Assembly (NCBI RefSeq): GCF_020229735.1
Contig: NZ_CP083455.1
Coordinates: forward strand, 957,001-1,021,000
Reading direction: 5' to 3'
Origin: Deinococcus taeanensis
GTDB taxonomy: Bacteria; Deinococcota; Deinococci; Deinococcales; Deinococcaceae
DNA: 64,000 bases
Below the pieces are notes generated by a model. That model saw nothing but the letters and a program-made list of their open reading frames with translations, was not told the DNA's origin and did not search any database. Both the position numbers and the translations under genes were made by a program. Every line of letters begins with the position of its first letter. Position 1 is the first letter of the stretch. Positions 32,298-41,956 of the stretch are shown piece after piece.

Positions 32298-33200
32298 ATG
32301 CCAAGCGTTCCCGCCCGCCCCCACCTGCCTGCGCTGCCCCTGCGGCGCGCCCTGGTTGTGTCCCGGCCAGCCCTGTGGGTGAACACCGTGGGCACCCTGG
32401 TCACCGGCGTGTGGCTGACCGGGCGCCTGTACACCCTGGACACCGGGGTGCTGGCCCTGCTGGTGTACCTGACGCTGCCGTTCAACCTGCTGATCTACGG
32501 CCTGAACGACCTGTGGGACCAGGAGGAAGACGCCCGCTCCTCACGCAAGGGCGGCTGGCAGGGCGCCCGCCTGCGCCCGGACGAGGCGGGGCCGCTGCTG
32601 CGCGCCACGCTGTGGTGCAACCTGCCGGCCCTCGCGGTCCTGGGTACGCTGCTGCCCCGGCCGGCCACGCTGGTGCTGCTCGCCTCGGCGGCCCTGTTCG
32701 CGGCGTACAGTCTGCCGCCGCTGCGCCTGAAGGCCCGGCCGTTCCTGGACGGGCTGAGCAACGTCGCGTACGCCCTGCCCCTGGCGCTGCCCGCCCTGGC
32801 GCTCGGCACGCCGGTCCCCTGGTGGCCGCTGCTGGCCCTCATGAGCTACTCGGTGGGCAAGCACGCCTTCGACGCGGCGCAGGACATTCCTGCCGACCAG
32901 CTCGCCGGCACCCGCACGGTCGCCACCACGCTGGGTCCGGCCGGTACGGCCGCGTACGCCCTGGCCTGGTTCCTGCTCGCCGCCGCGTGCCTGTGGCCCG
33001 TGTCCAGGCTGACGGCCCTGGCCCTGCTGCTCACCTGCGGCGGCATGGCCGTGGCGCTGCGCCTGCAACCCACCCCCGCGCGCGCCGCCCGGCTCTACCC
33101 GCTGAGTATCGTCACGCCGTGGATCGTGGGCGCCGTGGCGGGCGTGCAGCTGGTGTTCCTGCTCGCCCGGGGCCTGTGGCACGGCCTGAACGGCCCCTGA
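32298..33200 (+). CDS. UbiA-family prenyltransferase
   Basis: The 300-residue membrane protein has eight or nine hydrophobic helices and both Asp-rich motifs in diverged form: [17 protein letters not shown] near residue 68 and [16 protein letters not shown] near 193. UbiA enzymes transfer prenyl groups to acceptors. The first motif with its following RKGG resembles lycopene-elongase-type members that act on carotenoids. Next to a CrtI-like gene and a CarH-like regulator, a carotenoid or quinone substrate is likely. ATG 32298 is preferred over GTG 32283, which directly abuts the -10 box. Confidence 0.82.
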   Translation: MPSVPARPHLPALPLRRALVVSRPALWVNTVGTLVTGVWLTGRLYTLDTGVLALLVYLTLPFNLLIYGLNDLWDQEEDARSSRKGGWQGARLRPDEAGPLLRATLWCNLPALAVLGTLLPRPATLVLLASAALFAAYSLPPLRLKARPFLDGLSNVAYALPLALPALALGTPVPWWPLLALMSYSVGKHAFDAAQDIPADQLAGTRTVATTLGPAGTAAYALAWFLLAAACLWPVSRLTALALLLTCGGMAVALRLQPTPARAARLYPLSIVTPWIVGAVAGVQLVFLLARGLWHGLNGP

Positions 33201-33201
33201 C

Positions 33202-34551
33202 ATGCCGCGCTCGGTCGGCATTCTGGGGGGCGGGCTGGCCGGTCTGACCCTCGCGGCCCTGCTCGCGCAGCGGGGCCACGCGGTCACCGTGTATGAACGG
33301 GACCGGGCCGGCGGGAAGCTGCGCCGCGTTCCCCTGGCGGGTGCCACCATGGCCACTGGTCCGAGCCTGTTCACGTTCCCGGCGGTGTGGCGCGCCTTCC
33401 TGCGGCACCTGAACGAACCGGACCCTCTGAACCTGCAGCTTCTCCCAGGGGGGCTGGGCGTGCACCACACGCCGCACGGCCCGGTGCCCCTGCCCGTCCC
33501 GGCGGGCCACCCGCTGCACCCGTACTGGCAGCAGTACGTGGCGGCCGCCGCGCCGGTCGCGCCGTTCATGCCGGTCCTGCTGACCACGCCACCGCGCCTG
33601 CGTGATCCGCTGTTCCGGCAGGCCGCCGGCGCCCTGCTGCGCGTCACGGGCGGTCACCTGAGCGCGCACGGGTGGCTGCGCGCCCAGCGCCTTCCCCCCG
33701 CCCTGACGCACGCGCTCGCCACGCACGCCCTGAACGCCGGCCTGAGCCCGCAGGACGCCCCGGCCCTGTACGCCCTGATTCCCGCCCTGGTGGCCGAGAC
33801 TGTTTGCGCTCCCGCACCCGGCATGGGCGCGCTGCTGGACGCTCTGCTGTCGTTCGCGGCGGCGCGCGGGGTGACCGTACTCGAAGGGGCCACCGTGCAG
33901 CGCGTGGAGGGCCAGACCCTGCACTTCAGCGGAGCCCGGCCAGTCCGGCATGACCTGATCGTCAGCGCCCTGGACCCCGCCCGCCTGCGCGCCCTGCTCG
34001 GCTTTCCCGCGCCCTCCCCGCTGCGGCGCCGGACGGTGAGCGGCGTGGGCGTGTACGCCGCGTTCCCGTCGCCGCTCGCGCTGCCTGCCACGAGCGTCCT
34101 GCCCCCCACGGACTTCCGGGTGTTCCGGGCGGCCGTGCGGCGCGGGCACCTGCCGCCGGACACGCTGACGTTGGTGCATGCCCGCGGCCCGCACCTCAGT
34201 GTCCTGATGGCCACGCCGGCCACCGGGCAGGCCCTGCCCCTCACGCATCCGTGGGTGCAGGGCCAGCTGGCGCGCGCCGAACAGACGCTGGAGGCGCCGG
34301 GCCTGCTGGCCCGCGCGACGGACATCGCCAGCCTGTCCCCCGCCCATTACGCTGCGGGTGGACACCCGGGCGGCGCGCTGTACGGTCTGGGCCTCCCGGC
34401 GTGGCGGGGCGGACCGCTGCACCCGCAGCCCTACCAGGTCCGGCCGGGGCTGTGGCAGGTGGGGACGGGCGTGCACCCGGGCGGCGGGCTGCCCGCCATT
34501 CTGGGCGGCGCGCTGAACGTGAACCGGTTGCTGAGCGAAACGGGCGTGTAG
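33202..34551 (+). CDS. CrtI-like phytoene dehydrogenase family FAD oxidoreductase
   Basis: The 449-residue flavoprotein begins with the dinucleotide-binding fold [20 protein letters not shown] and [18 protein letters not shown]. The CrtI-type [11 protein letters not shown] follows, and [11 protein letters not shown] and [20 protein letters not shown] lie in the FAD-binding C-terminus. Relatives desaturate, hydrate or isomerise carotenoids. It starts 1 bp after the UbiA stop and is surely co-expressed. It need not be the main phytoene desaturase; a later modification step is equally possible. Confidence 0.85.
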   Translation: MPRSVGILGGGLAGLTLAALLAQRGHAVTVYERDRAGGKLRRVPLAGATMATGPSLFTFPAVWRAFLRHLNEPDPLNLQLLPGGLGVHHTPHGPVPLPVPAGHPLHPYWQQYVAAAAPVAPFMPVLLTTPPRLRDPLFRQAAGALLRVTGGHLSAHGWLRAQRLPPALTHALATHALNAGLSPQDAPALYALIPALVAETVCAPAPGMGALLDALLSFAAARGVTVLEGATVQRVEGQTLHFSGARPVRHDLIVSALDPARLRALLGFPAPSPLRRRTVSGVGVYAAFPSPLALPATSVLPPTDFRVFRAAVRRGHLPPDTLTLVHARGPHLSVLMATPATGQALPLTHPWVQGQLARAEQTLEAPGLLARATDIASLSPAHYAAGGHPGGALYGLGLPAWRGGPLHPQPYQVRPGLWQVGTGVHPGGGLPAILGGALNVNRLLSETGV

Positions 34552-34583
34552 GGTGCGGGTGCCGGTGCAGTGCGGCGTCACAA

Positions 34584-34613
34584 ACCGCCCCTCCCCGCAT
34601 GGGGAGAGGCGGT
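34584..34613 (-). terminator. Terminator of subtilase gene
   Basis: ACCGCC-CTCCCC pairs with GGGGAG-GGCGGT across a GCAT loop with one mismatch. On the minus strand it is followed by TTTGTG. Confidence 0.7.
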
Positions 34614-34627
34614 GATCAGACTGGCGC

Positions 34628-36361
34628 TTACTTGACGGCGATGGCCTTCAGCGGGTCGACCAGGCCGTACCCGAAGTTGTTGTCCTTGCCGGCCGTGCCC
34701 AGGTCCCTGGCGGTGCTGGTCAGCAGGCTCAGCAGCTGCGCGTTCGTGAGGGTCGGTTTGGCCGCCCAGACGACCGCAGCGGCCGCGCTCACGTGGGGGG
34801 TGGCCATGCTCGTGCCGTTGTAGGACTCGTAGTCGGCGCTCGTCACGCTGGCCGAGCCGGTCACGGAGCCGCTGGCGAGCTTGGAGATCAGGCCCTGACC
34901 GTCGGTCTGCAGGATGCCCACGACCGGCACGTTGTAGGCGTTGGTGAGGCTCATGCCGAGCGTTCCAGCGGTGTTGTTGTAGATCATGACGGCCCTGGCG
35001 CCGCTGGCGACCGCGTTGGCGGTCTTCTCCTCGAAGGAGCAGGTACCGCGGCTGATCAGGGCGATGTTCCCGCCCAGGGCAGGGTTGCGGGTACTGGTAC
35101 CGCAGAATTCGTTCTTGCCGGCCACGCCGGTTCCGTCACCAGCGCGGACAATGGACCCGCTGAAGCTGCCCTTGCCGGTCAGGTCGGCGGCCTGCACCTG
35201 CGTGAAGGTCACGCCGCCGCCGTTGGCGCTGGCGCGGGTGCCCTGCCCCAGGGGCACGCTGCTGATCACGTCCACGCCGGGACCCACGAGGTCCACCTGC
35301 GTCCCGAAGTTACTGAAGTCAGCCTTGGCGAGGTTGCTGTCCACGGCACCCACACCGACAACCTCGCTGTACGCGGCGGGGTAGGACACGGCGGCGCCGT
35401 CGTTGCCGGTGGCGGCGATGGTCAGGGCGCCCTTGTTGTACACGCTGGTGTAGGCGCGTTGCTCGGTGATGCTCTTGTTGCCTCCGCCCAGGGACAGGCT
35501 GATCACGACCTTGTTTTCCAGGCCGCCCTGGCTCTTGAGCTGCGCGGCGCACCAGTTCACGCCGTTGATAATGCCGCTGCTGCTGCCTGAACCGGTGTCG
35601 CCCAGGACGCGCGCCATGTACAGGTTCACGCCGGTGGCCACCCCGACCACGCCGTTGGTCACCATGCCCTCCTGAAGGCCGGTGGCGCCCACGCCAGCCT
35701 GAGCGAAGATGGTGCCGGACACGTGCGTGCCGTGGTGAGACACGTCGTTCGTGGCGTAGGGGTCGTTGCGGTTGGTTTCGGTGGTGACGAAGTTCCTGAA
35801 GCCCTTAAGCTTGCGGGCGAATTCGGGGTGGTTACCGTCAATGCCGGTGTCCCCCACGCACACGGCCACGCCGGCGCCCGTGTAACTGCTGGCCACCAGG
35901 TTCTGGACCTGCAGGGCGTTGTCGCCCCAGGTGTACTCGCCGCTGGCGGTGTAGAGCGCCTGCGCGGACAGGCCCTGGCTGGCCTTGCTGTCGGTCACGC
36001 CACTCCTGACGCCCATGGCGTGGCGAACGTAGTCGGGTTCCACGTACTCGACAAGCGGGTTGCTTTTCAGTTTTGCGAGGGCGGCGGCGTCGAGTTTCAC
36101 AGCGGCGGCACTGATGTCCACCCACTGGCTGGTCATGACGCCGCCGGCCGCGGCGATCGCCTGCGCCTGAAGCGTCGCCTGTTCCGTGAGGCTCTGGCTG
36201 CTGAGGTTGCCCTGCCTGAAGCCCACGAGGTACGCCCCGGCGATGGCGTCGGTGGTCGGGGCGGCCGCTTCGGGTGCGGTGGCCGGCGCGGCAGTCTGCT
36301 GTCCGCAGGCGGCGAGGCTGAGGGCGAGGGTGGCGGCCAGGACAGAACGGGTGTACTTCAT
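34628..36361 (-). CDS. Secreted subtilisin-like (S8) protease lipoprotein with PA domain
   Basis: The 577-residue exported protease has a lipoprotein signal ending in the lipobox LAAC (C19). An I9-like propeptide (AYLVGFRQGNL to about 115) precedes the catalytic domain. The triad is D171 (VGDTGID), H210 (HHGTHVSG) and S518 (NGTSMATPH). A protease-associated domain is inserted at about 385-505 (NIALISRGTCSFEEK, GARAVMIYNN). It is likely tethered to the membrane or released outside and degrades proteins for nutrition. GGAGA precedes the ATG. It stands alone with its own terminator. Confidence 0.93.
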   Translation of the reverse strand: MKYTRSVLAATLALSLAACGQQTAAPATAPEAAAPTTDAIAGAYLVGFRQGNLSSQSLTEQATLQAQAIAAAGGVMTSQWVDISAAAVKLDAAALAKLKSNPLVEYVEPDYVRHAMGVRSGVTDSKASQGLSAQALYTASGEYTWGDNALQVQNLVASSYTGAGVAVCVGDTGIDGNHPEFARKLKGFRNFVTTETNRNDPYATNDVSHHGTHVSGTIFAQAGVGATGLQEGMVTNGVVGVATGVNLYMARVLGDTGSGSSSGIINGVNWCAAQLKSQGGLENKVVISLSLGGGNKSITEQRAYTSVYNKGALTIAATGNDGAAVSYPAAYSEVVGVGAVDSNLAKADFSNFGTQVDLVGPGVDVISSVPLGQGTRASANGGGVTFTQVQAADLTGKGSFSGSIVRAGDGTGVAGKNEFCGTSTRNPALGGNIALISRGTCSFEEKTANAVASGARAVMIYNNTAGTLGMSLTNAYNVPVVGILQTDGQGLISKLASGSVTGSASVTSADYESYNGTSMATPHVSAAAAVVWAAKPTLTNAQLLSLLTSTARDLGTAGKDNNFGYGLVDPLKAIAVK

Positions 36362-36793
36362 GTGCGTCTCCAGGGGTGCGGGGAGCCGGTGGTTCGGCCG
36401 GGTGGACCGCGCTGGTCCATATCCGGTGAACGCAGCCGGGTTGGTCGGCAGCGGGATGAACGTCGGTGAGGCTCAGGGATTGAAGGTGACTGGGATGTTA
36501 GTGCGGGCGCACTTCACACTTCTACCCCTGTCTAGGGTGGTCTGGAGTGAGTGCAGAAGAGTTGACGATGTGTGTGTCTCAGGCATAAATCAGGCCCCTC
36601 CGCCTGCTGAAAGTAATTCTTTCGGTCGAAAATGTCAGAGGTTTGACATACACTTTGTGGCTTTATTTCTGAATCAGAAATTGAGGGTAACCTGACGGAT
36701 GCCAACAGCCCTGCTGCCTTACGGCACAGGTGTTAACCATTCGGTTGTGCGAAGTGACAGGTGACAACCCAAACCAGTCAGCGCAGCGCAAAA
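36362..36793. other. AT-richer intergenic region with three dyads
   Basis: This 430-bp gap is markedly lower in GC than its surroundings and contains no recognisable gene. Within 62 bp it holds TTTCG-GT-CGAAA (36620-36631), ATGTCA-N6-TGACAT (36632-36649) and the perfect ATTTCTGA-A-TCAGAAAT (36665-36681). A TTGACA hexamer lies inside the second dyad. The nearest possible target is the subtilase start, about 260 bp away, so the region may hold a distal promoter or an unannotated RNA. Confidence 0.6.
36665..36681. promoter_or_regulatory. Perfect 17-bp palindrome, orphan operator candidate
   Basis: ATTTCTGA-A-TCAGAAAT has 8-bp perfect arms. It lies between the subtilase promoter side and the pruA terminator. 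Confidence 0.55.
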
Positions 36794-36822
36794 GGGGAGG
36801 CCGGGCTCAGCCCGGCCTCCCC
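36794..36822 (-). terminator. Terminator of the proline-catabolism operon
   Basis: Perfect 13-bp arms (36794-36806, 36810-36822) with a 3-nt loop are followed on the minus strand by TTTTGC. Confidence 0.85.
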
Positions 36823-36838
36823 CAATCAAGGGTAAAAA

Positions 36839-38410
36839 CTACCAGCGTTCCGTCACCGTCTTCAGCTGCATAAAGTTCGCCAGGTAGTCCGGTCCGCCCG
36901 CCTTGCTGTCCGTCCCGCTCATGTTGTACCCGCCGAACGGCTGGACCCCCACGATCGCCCCGGTGATCTTGCGGTTGAAGTACAGGTTCCCCACCTCAAA
37001 CTCCGCACGGGCCTGCTCCAGGCGCTCCCGGCTGGCACTGCACACCCCGCCCGTCAGGCCGTACTCGGTGCTGTTGGCAATGTCCAGGGCGTCCTGCCAA
37101 TCACGGGCCCGGATCACGGCCACCACCGGGCCGAAGATCTCCTCCTGCGCGAGGCGCGAGTCACGCGCGACGTCCCCGACAATGGTGGGCTGCACGTAGT
37201 ACCCCTGCTTGCCGTTCGCCTCGCCCGTCGCTTCGCCGCCCAGCAGCACCTTGCCTTCCTGCGGAGCGAGGTCCAGGTAGCCCTTGATCTTGTCGAAACT
37301 CATCTGGTTCACCACGGCCGTCACGTTGGCGTTCTCCTCGCCGGTCCCGACCTTCAGGGCCCTGGCGCGTTCCACCACCGCGTTCACAACGTCGTCATAC
37401 ACGCTGTCCACCACAATCAGGCGGCTCATCGCGCTGCATTTCTGACCGTTGAAACCGAACGCGCCCTGCACCGCTGCCGTGACCGCCCCCTCCAGATCAG
37501 CAGTCTCGTCCACGATCATGCCGTCCTTGCCGCCGAGTTCCATGATCACCCGCTTGATCCACTTCTGGCCGGGCTGCACCTTCGCGGCCACCTCGTTGAT
37601 GTGCAGGCCCACCGCGCGGCTGCCCGTGAACGTGATGAAGCGCGTCCGGGCGTGCGTGGTGAGGTACTCCCCGATTTCCTTGCCCACCCCGGGGAGGAAC
37701 TGAAGAACTCCGCCGGGCAGGCCGGCTTCCAGCATGATGTCCACCATGAACCCGGCGATCAGCCCGGCGTCCTCAGCGGGTTTCACGATGACGCAGTTGC
37801 CAGTCACGATGGGCGCGGCCGCCATCCCGATGAAAATTGCGCACGGGAAATTCCAGGGGCTGATGCTGACGCCCACCCCCAGCGGGATGTGCATCAGGCC
37901 GTTCTCCTCACCTTCAAACCACGTGGTTTCGGCTGCGCCGAACCCGGCGTACTTCATGGCGCTGCGCGCGTAGTACTCCAGGAAGTCGATGGCTTCGGCC
38001 ACCTCCACGTCTGCCTCGGCGTAGTTTTTGCCCACCTCGACGCTCATCAGCGCGCAGGCTTCCAGGCGGCGGCGTTTGAGGATGGCGGAGGCTTTCAGCA
38101 GAATGCGGGCGCGGGCGTCCACATCCCATTTCTTCCAGCTTTCGAAGGCCTTCCAGGCGCCCTGAAGGGCCCGTTCGGCGTCCTCGATGGTGGCCTTCGC
38201 CGTCGTCCCCACCACTTCATTTGTGTCGCAGGGATTCAGGCTGGTGAGTTTCTCCGCCGTGTCCACGCGCTCGCCGTCAATGACCAGCGGGTAGTGCTTC
38301 CCGACCAGTTCGGCACGCACCTTCTTCAGCGCGTCCTGGTAGGCCTTGACGTTCTCTTCCTTCGTGAAATCCGTGAAACTCTGCGGACGGTATTCCTGAA
38401 CTTTGATCAT
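36839..38410 (-). CDS. pruA: L-glutamate gamma-semialdehyde dehydrogenase (RocA/PruA)
   Basis: The 523-residue NAD-dependent aldehyde dehydrogenase oxidises glutamate semialdehyde/P5C to glutamate, the second step of proline breakdown. It has [13 protein letters not shown] (cofactor), [15 protein letters not shown] (catalytic Glu) and [13 protein letters not shown] (nucleophile Cys), followed by [12 protein letters not shown]. The N-terminus [12 protein letters not shown] is typical of the monofunctional Thermus/Bacillus type. AAGGAG precedes the ATG. It is the third gene of the GntR-PRODH-pruA transcript. Confidence 0.95.
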   Translation of the reverse strand: MIKVQEYRPQSFTDFTKEENVKAYQDALKKVRAELVGKHYPLVIDGERVDTAEKLTSLNPCDTNEVVGTTAKATIEDAERALQGAWKAFESWKKWDVDARARILLKASAILKRRRLEACALMSVEVGKNYAEADVEVAEAIDFLEYYARSAMKYAGFGAAETTWFEGEENGLMHIPLGVGVSISPWNFPCAIFIGMAAAPIVTGNCVIVKPAEDAGLIAGFMVDIMLEAGLPGGVLQFLPGVGKEIGEYLTTHARTRFITFTGSRAVGLHINEVAAKVQPGQKWIKRVIMELGGKDGMIVDETADLEGAVTAAVQGAFGFNGQKCSAMSRLIVVDSVYDDVVNAVVERARALKVGTGEENANVTAVVNQMSFDKIKGYLDLAPQEGKVLLGGEATGEANGKQGYYVQPTIVGDVARDSRLAQEEIFGPVVAVIRARDWQDALDIANSTEYGLTGGVCSASRERLEQARAEFEVGNLYFNRKITGAIVGVQPFGGYNMSGTDSKAGGPDYLANFMQLKTVTERW

Positions 38411-38478
38411 GGGTGACTCCTTGGGAACGGGGGTGGCGTGAGCAGGGTGCGGGGCGGCCCGGATGAACGGGGGTGGGG

Positions 38479-39407
38479 TCAGCCTTTGAGCAGACCGCGC
38501 AGGACGAACATGGCGTTGCGGGGCGTTTCGGCAATGCGGCGGCTGAAGTACGGGTACCAGTCGCGGCCGTACGGGATGTAGGCGCGGACGCGGTACCCGG
38601 CGGCGGCAAGGTTGCGCTGCAGGTCGCGGCGGATCCCGAACAGCATCTGGAACTCGAACGCGTCCTTGCTGATGCCGTGCGAAAGGGCGAACATCTGCAC
38701 GTCCTGAATGAGGCTCTCGTCGTGGGTGGCGACGTTCACGTAGTTTCCGGCCTGCATGTGGGCGTACACCAGGCGGCGGTACGCAGCGTCCACGTCGGCT
38801 TTCTGGGGGTAGGCGACCGTTTCGGGCTCCAGGTACGCGCCCTTCACGATGCGGAGGTTGGGGTGCAGGTCGTCCAGGCTGCTGCGGTCCTGTTCGGCGC
38901 GGTACAGGTACGACTGAAGAACAGTGCCGACGTGCTCGCCGCCGAATTCACCGTGCAGCGTGCGGAACTGCGCGAGGGTGACATCCACGCGGGGGTGGTC
39001 TTCCATGTCCAGGCACACGAACCCGCCGTAGTTCTTGGCGCGGTTGATGATACGCCGGGCGTTCGTGAGGCCCAGGTCCTCCCCGTTCACGGTTTTTCCC
39101 TGGCCCACGCTCGACAGCTTGATGCTCACGTACGGGGTGATTCCGGCTGCGTGCGCGGCGTCGAGCATGATGATCACGTTGTCTGCGAACTGCGTGCACT
39201 GCTCGGGGCTCTCGATGAATTCCCCGAGCAGATCCAGGTTGGCGAGGATGCCGTCGCGGGCAAGGTCCTGAACGGCCTGAATGGCCGTCTGGGGGCTCTC
39301 GCCGGCGACGAAGCGCTGGGCCATGCTCCAGCCGCGGGCGCGGACGGCGTTCTCGATGCTTTTCTGACCGGCGACGGTCAGGACGGCTTTGCGGTACAGC
39401 TGGTCAA

Positions 39408-39411
<4 letters not shown>
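38479..39411 (-). CDS. Proline dehydrogenase
   Basis: The 310-residue FAD-dependent enzyme oxidises proline to P5C at the membrane. It is the short monofunctional form as in Thermus. Conserved blocks are [12 protein letters not shown], then [30 protein letters not shown] (FAD/substrate Lys-Glu), HDESLIQDV and [15 protein letters not shown] (proline-carboxylate Arg pair). AGGAGA precedes the ATG, which overlaps the GntR stop by 4 bp. The product goes directly to PruA. Confidence 0.95.
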
Positions 39412-40070
<659 letters not shown>

Positions 40071-40075
40071 TGTGG

Positions 40076-40091
40076 ATATTGTATACAATAT
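40076..40091. promoter_or_regulatory. Perfect 16-bp GntR/FCD-type operator over the leaderless -10 box
   Basis: ATATTGTATACAATAT is a perfect palindrome and matches the FCD-GntR core TNGTATACNA. Its minus-strand TACAAT (40083..40078) ends 7 nt before ATG 40070, so a bound repressor would block transcription of gntR-PRODH-pruA. Confidence 0.8.
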
Positions 40092-40180
40092 TCATGGAAC
40101 TGCAAGAGGGGTGAAACAGGTGCCCGCGAAAGCTGCTCCGGCAAAGCCCACCCCTCTCAAGCGCAAGCGGGGCAAGCTCG

Positions 40181-40215
40181 GCTGCAAGGGGTGGTCCAGG
40201 ATCACCCCTTGCAGC
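40181..40215. other. Perfect 13-bp hairpin, no T-tract
   Basis: GCTGCAAGGGGTG and CACCCCTTGCAGC enclose 9 nt. It lies between the gntR operator and the convergent end of mgtC. It may be a factor-dependent terminator or a dispersed repeat element. Confidence 0.55.
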
Positions 40216-40356
40216 CGCCTCACCGAGGGCCTTCACCTCTAACAATGACGCGCCCTGAAACAACAGACTTGTCAGGTCAGGTTGTGAAGCGTTGAAATGA
40301 CGTCCGGGAGCTTCTCCCACCGGCCAATCTGCCCAGTCTTTCACGGGTGCCGGGTC

Positions 40357-40830
40357 TCACGACTCCCCATCTTCCCTGGCCTCAGTCAGCAGGTGCAGTG
40401 GGCGAAGCACGAACAGGAACAGCAGGGTGGCACCCAGCCCGAACACATAGAGGTGAAGGCCGCAGGCCACGCCCACGCCCGCCGTTGCGAGGAGACTGGC
40501 GGCCGTGGTCAGCCCACGCGTGTGCTGACTTTTTCCCGACGAGAAGATGGTTCCCGCCCCCAGAAAGCTGACCCCGCTCACCACGGCCGCCAGAACACCG
40601 ACCAGATCAAAGCGCACCGCCCGGTTGTCGTTGCCGAACTGGTTGATCAGCTGCTCAGCCAGCACCACGAACAGAGCCGCGCTGATGCCCACGAGCATAT
40701 GTGTACGCAGGCCCGCCCCGGCACGGTGCGCTTCGCGTTCCCAGCCGATCAGCCCACTGAGAACAGCCGCGACGAGCAGCCCGGTCAGCAGCCCCAGCTG
40801 CGCCAGCGGATCAGGCACCCCGGCAGACAT
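40357..40830 (-). CDS. MgtC/SapB-family membrane protein
   Basis: The 157-residue inner-membrane protein has about four hydrophobic helices and the MgtC pattern [30 protein letters not shown] and [19 protein letters not shown] (given here in two parts). It lacks the long C-terminal domain of Salmonella MgtC, like most environmental homologues. Family roles include Mg2+ homeostasis and F-ATPase modulation. ATG 40830 is chosen because upstream residues have no family similarity. It is divergent from the cold-shock gene. Confidence 0.87.
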   Translation of the reverse strand: MSAGVPDPLAQLGLLTGLLVAAVLSGLIGWEREAHRAGAGLRTHMLVGISAALFVVLAEQLINQFGNDNRAVRFDLVGVLAAVVSGVSFLGAGTIFSSGKSQHTRGLTTAASLLATAGVGVACGLHLYVFGLGATLLFLFVLRPLHLLTEAREDGES

Positions 40831-40939
40831 GCCCTGATCGTGCCGGGCCTGAACCGGCAACACAACGCGCCTTTCTTTACCTCCGCGGGCCCCCGGTTTT
40901 AGAGTGACACAGATTACTTTTCGAGCCAAAAACGGATCA

Positions 40940-40945
40940 TACACT
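40940..40945 (+). promoter_or_regulatory. -10 box of the cold-shock gene
   Basis: TACACT predicts a start near 40952 and hence a 5' leader of about 90 nt, long compared with the leaderless genes around it. Confidence 0.5.
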
Positions 40946-40979
40946 GCCTGCATAGTTTCCTGAGTTCGCACGAATGGTT

Positions 40980-41009
40980 GGGCGCACAGGGTCTTCACCA
41001 CGTGCGCCC
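40980..41009 (+). promoter_or_regulatory. Hairpin in the cold-shock mRNA leader
   Basis: GGGCGCAC (40980-40987) pairs with GTGCGCCC (41002-41009) around a 14-nt loop, about 30 nt before the start. CspA-family mRNAs are known for structured, temperature-sensitive leaders. Confidence 0.55.
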
Positions 41010-41039
41010 TCTCGTGTTTTGGAAACTAAGGAGTGCATC

Positions 41040-41306
41040 ATGGCAGTAGGTAAAGTAAAATGGTTCAACGCGGAAAAGGGTTACGGCTTCATTCAGACGG
41101 AAGGCAGCCCTGACGTCTTCGCGCACTTCAGCGCGATCCAGTCGAGCGGCTTCAAGAAGCTGAACGAAGGCGACGAAGTCGAATTCGAAATCGAAGAAGG
41201 CCAGCGCGGCAAGGGCCCCCAGGCCAAGAACATTGTCGTGACCAAAGCGGCCCCCGTCAGCGAGTACGGTGGCGGCAGCGCCGGCCGTCGCAACGACCGC
41301 TGGTAA
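41040..41306 (+). CDS. Cold-shock protein (CspA family)
   Basis: The 88-residue single-stranded nucleic-acid chaperone has RNP-1 KGYGFI and RNP-2 VFAHFSAI in an otherwise complete OB-fold. A short Gly-Arg tail ([12 protein letters not shown]) ends it. AAGGAG seven nucleotides before the ATG is one of the best ribosome-binding sites in the window. A strong terminator follows directly, so this is a highly expressed single gene. Confidence 0.95.
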   Translation: MAVGKVKWFNAEKGYGFIQTEGSPDVFAHFSAIQSSGFKKLNEGDEVEFEIEEGQRGKGPQAKNIVVTKAAPVSEYGGGSAGRRNDRW

Positions 41307-41320
41307 GCACCTCCAGATGA

Positions 41321-41352
41321 ACAGGCACCAGACCGGGTGCCTGTTTTTTTTG
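41321..41352 (+). terminator. Rho-independent terminator of cold-shock gene
   Basis: AACAGGCACC pairs with GGTGCCTGTT around AGACCG, with a run of eight T at 41345-41352. Confidence 0.95.
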
Positions 41353-41442
41353 CGGCTGGAAACAGGACCGGCGGCCACAGACGCACAGGCCAGCAAGGGC
41401 CATCAAAAGACCTCAAGCACCCTGCTGGCACCCACCGGGCCG

Positions 41443-41871
41443 TCAGTGCTCGTCCGGACCAAACGGTTCAATCGGGAAGATGCGCTCAGCCAGGGACAGC
41501 AGGCCCCGCTCCCCGGCCCGCTGCTGGCAGCTGTGGGTGGGTGTACACAGCGTCACGTACCGTGTGCGTCGCGCAGCCACCACCACGCGGTACATCACCG
41601 CCTCAGAACGGCTGCGGGTGTAGTGGCACAGGTCGCAGTGCAGCGCGTTGCGGCCCTTCGGGTCGATCGGCGTGAACTCGGCAAGCTGGTCACCGTGCAC
41701 GAGCGCCAACCGGCCGTCCGCCACCGGGTAGAGCCCCAGCGTGGCGGGCGCATCCGGGTCAAGGCCGTCGCCGAACAGTTCACGGTGCGTGTCGGGAAAC
41801 AGTTCCCGCAGCAGGTCCTGCACACTGTGCGCCTGCTCACGGGAAGGCTTGTGACGGTGCGGGTCGTTCAT
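41443..41871 (-). CDS. FBP C-terminal treble-clef zinc-finger-like protein
   Basis: The 142-residue protein ends with a four-cysteine zinc module: HCDLC, then YVTLC and HSCQQR near 104-131. This resembles the treble-clef finger of elongation-factor-associated FBP_C proteins. The N-terminal half ([20 protein letters not shown]) is unrecognised. Homologues are thought to bind the ribosome or elongation factor G, but I cannot assign a function. It has a leaderless TACACT promoter and is divergent from recO. Confidence 0.65.
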   Translation of the reverse strand: MNDPHRHKPSREQAHSVQDLLRELFPDTHRELFGDGLDPDAPATLGLYPVADGRLALVHGDQLAEFTPIDPKGRNALHCDLCHYTRSRSEAVMYRVVVAARRTRYVTLCTPTHSCQQRAGERGLLSLAERIFPIEPFGPDEH

Positions 41872-41878
41872 TCACCGC

Positions 41879-41884
41879 AGTGTA
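41879..41884 (-). promoter_or_regulatory. Leaderless -10 box of the zinc-finger gene
   Basis: TACACT on the minus strand ends 7 nt before ATG 41871. Confidence 0.55.
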
Positions 41885-41942
41885 GGGGCGCCGGCGTGCG
41901 CGGAAGGTGGAAAGGGGCACAGCCGCCTCCGCCCGGGAACGC

Positions 41943-41948
41943 TATGCT
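41943..41948 (+). promoter_or_regulatory. recO: Leaderless -10 box of recO
   Basis: TATGCT ends 8 nt before GTG 41957. Confidence 0.55.
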
Positions 41949-41956
41949 GCTGGGCA

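Noticed and set aside
36632..36649. ATGTCA-N6-TGACAT as a radiation/desiccation response motif (RDRM)
   Set aside because: The RDRM consensus has its two halves nearly abutting around one base, while here they are 6 bp apart. No known RDRM-controlled gene is adjacent.
40111..40242. A 43-codon basic ORF starting GTG after the gntR operator
   Set aside because: It runs through a perfect 13-bp hairpin, has no ribosome-binding site or correctly placed -10 box, and its translation resembles no known peptide.
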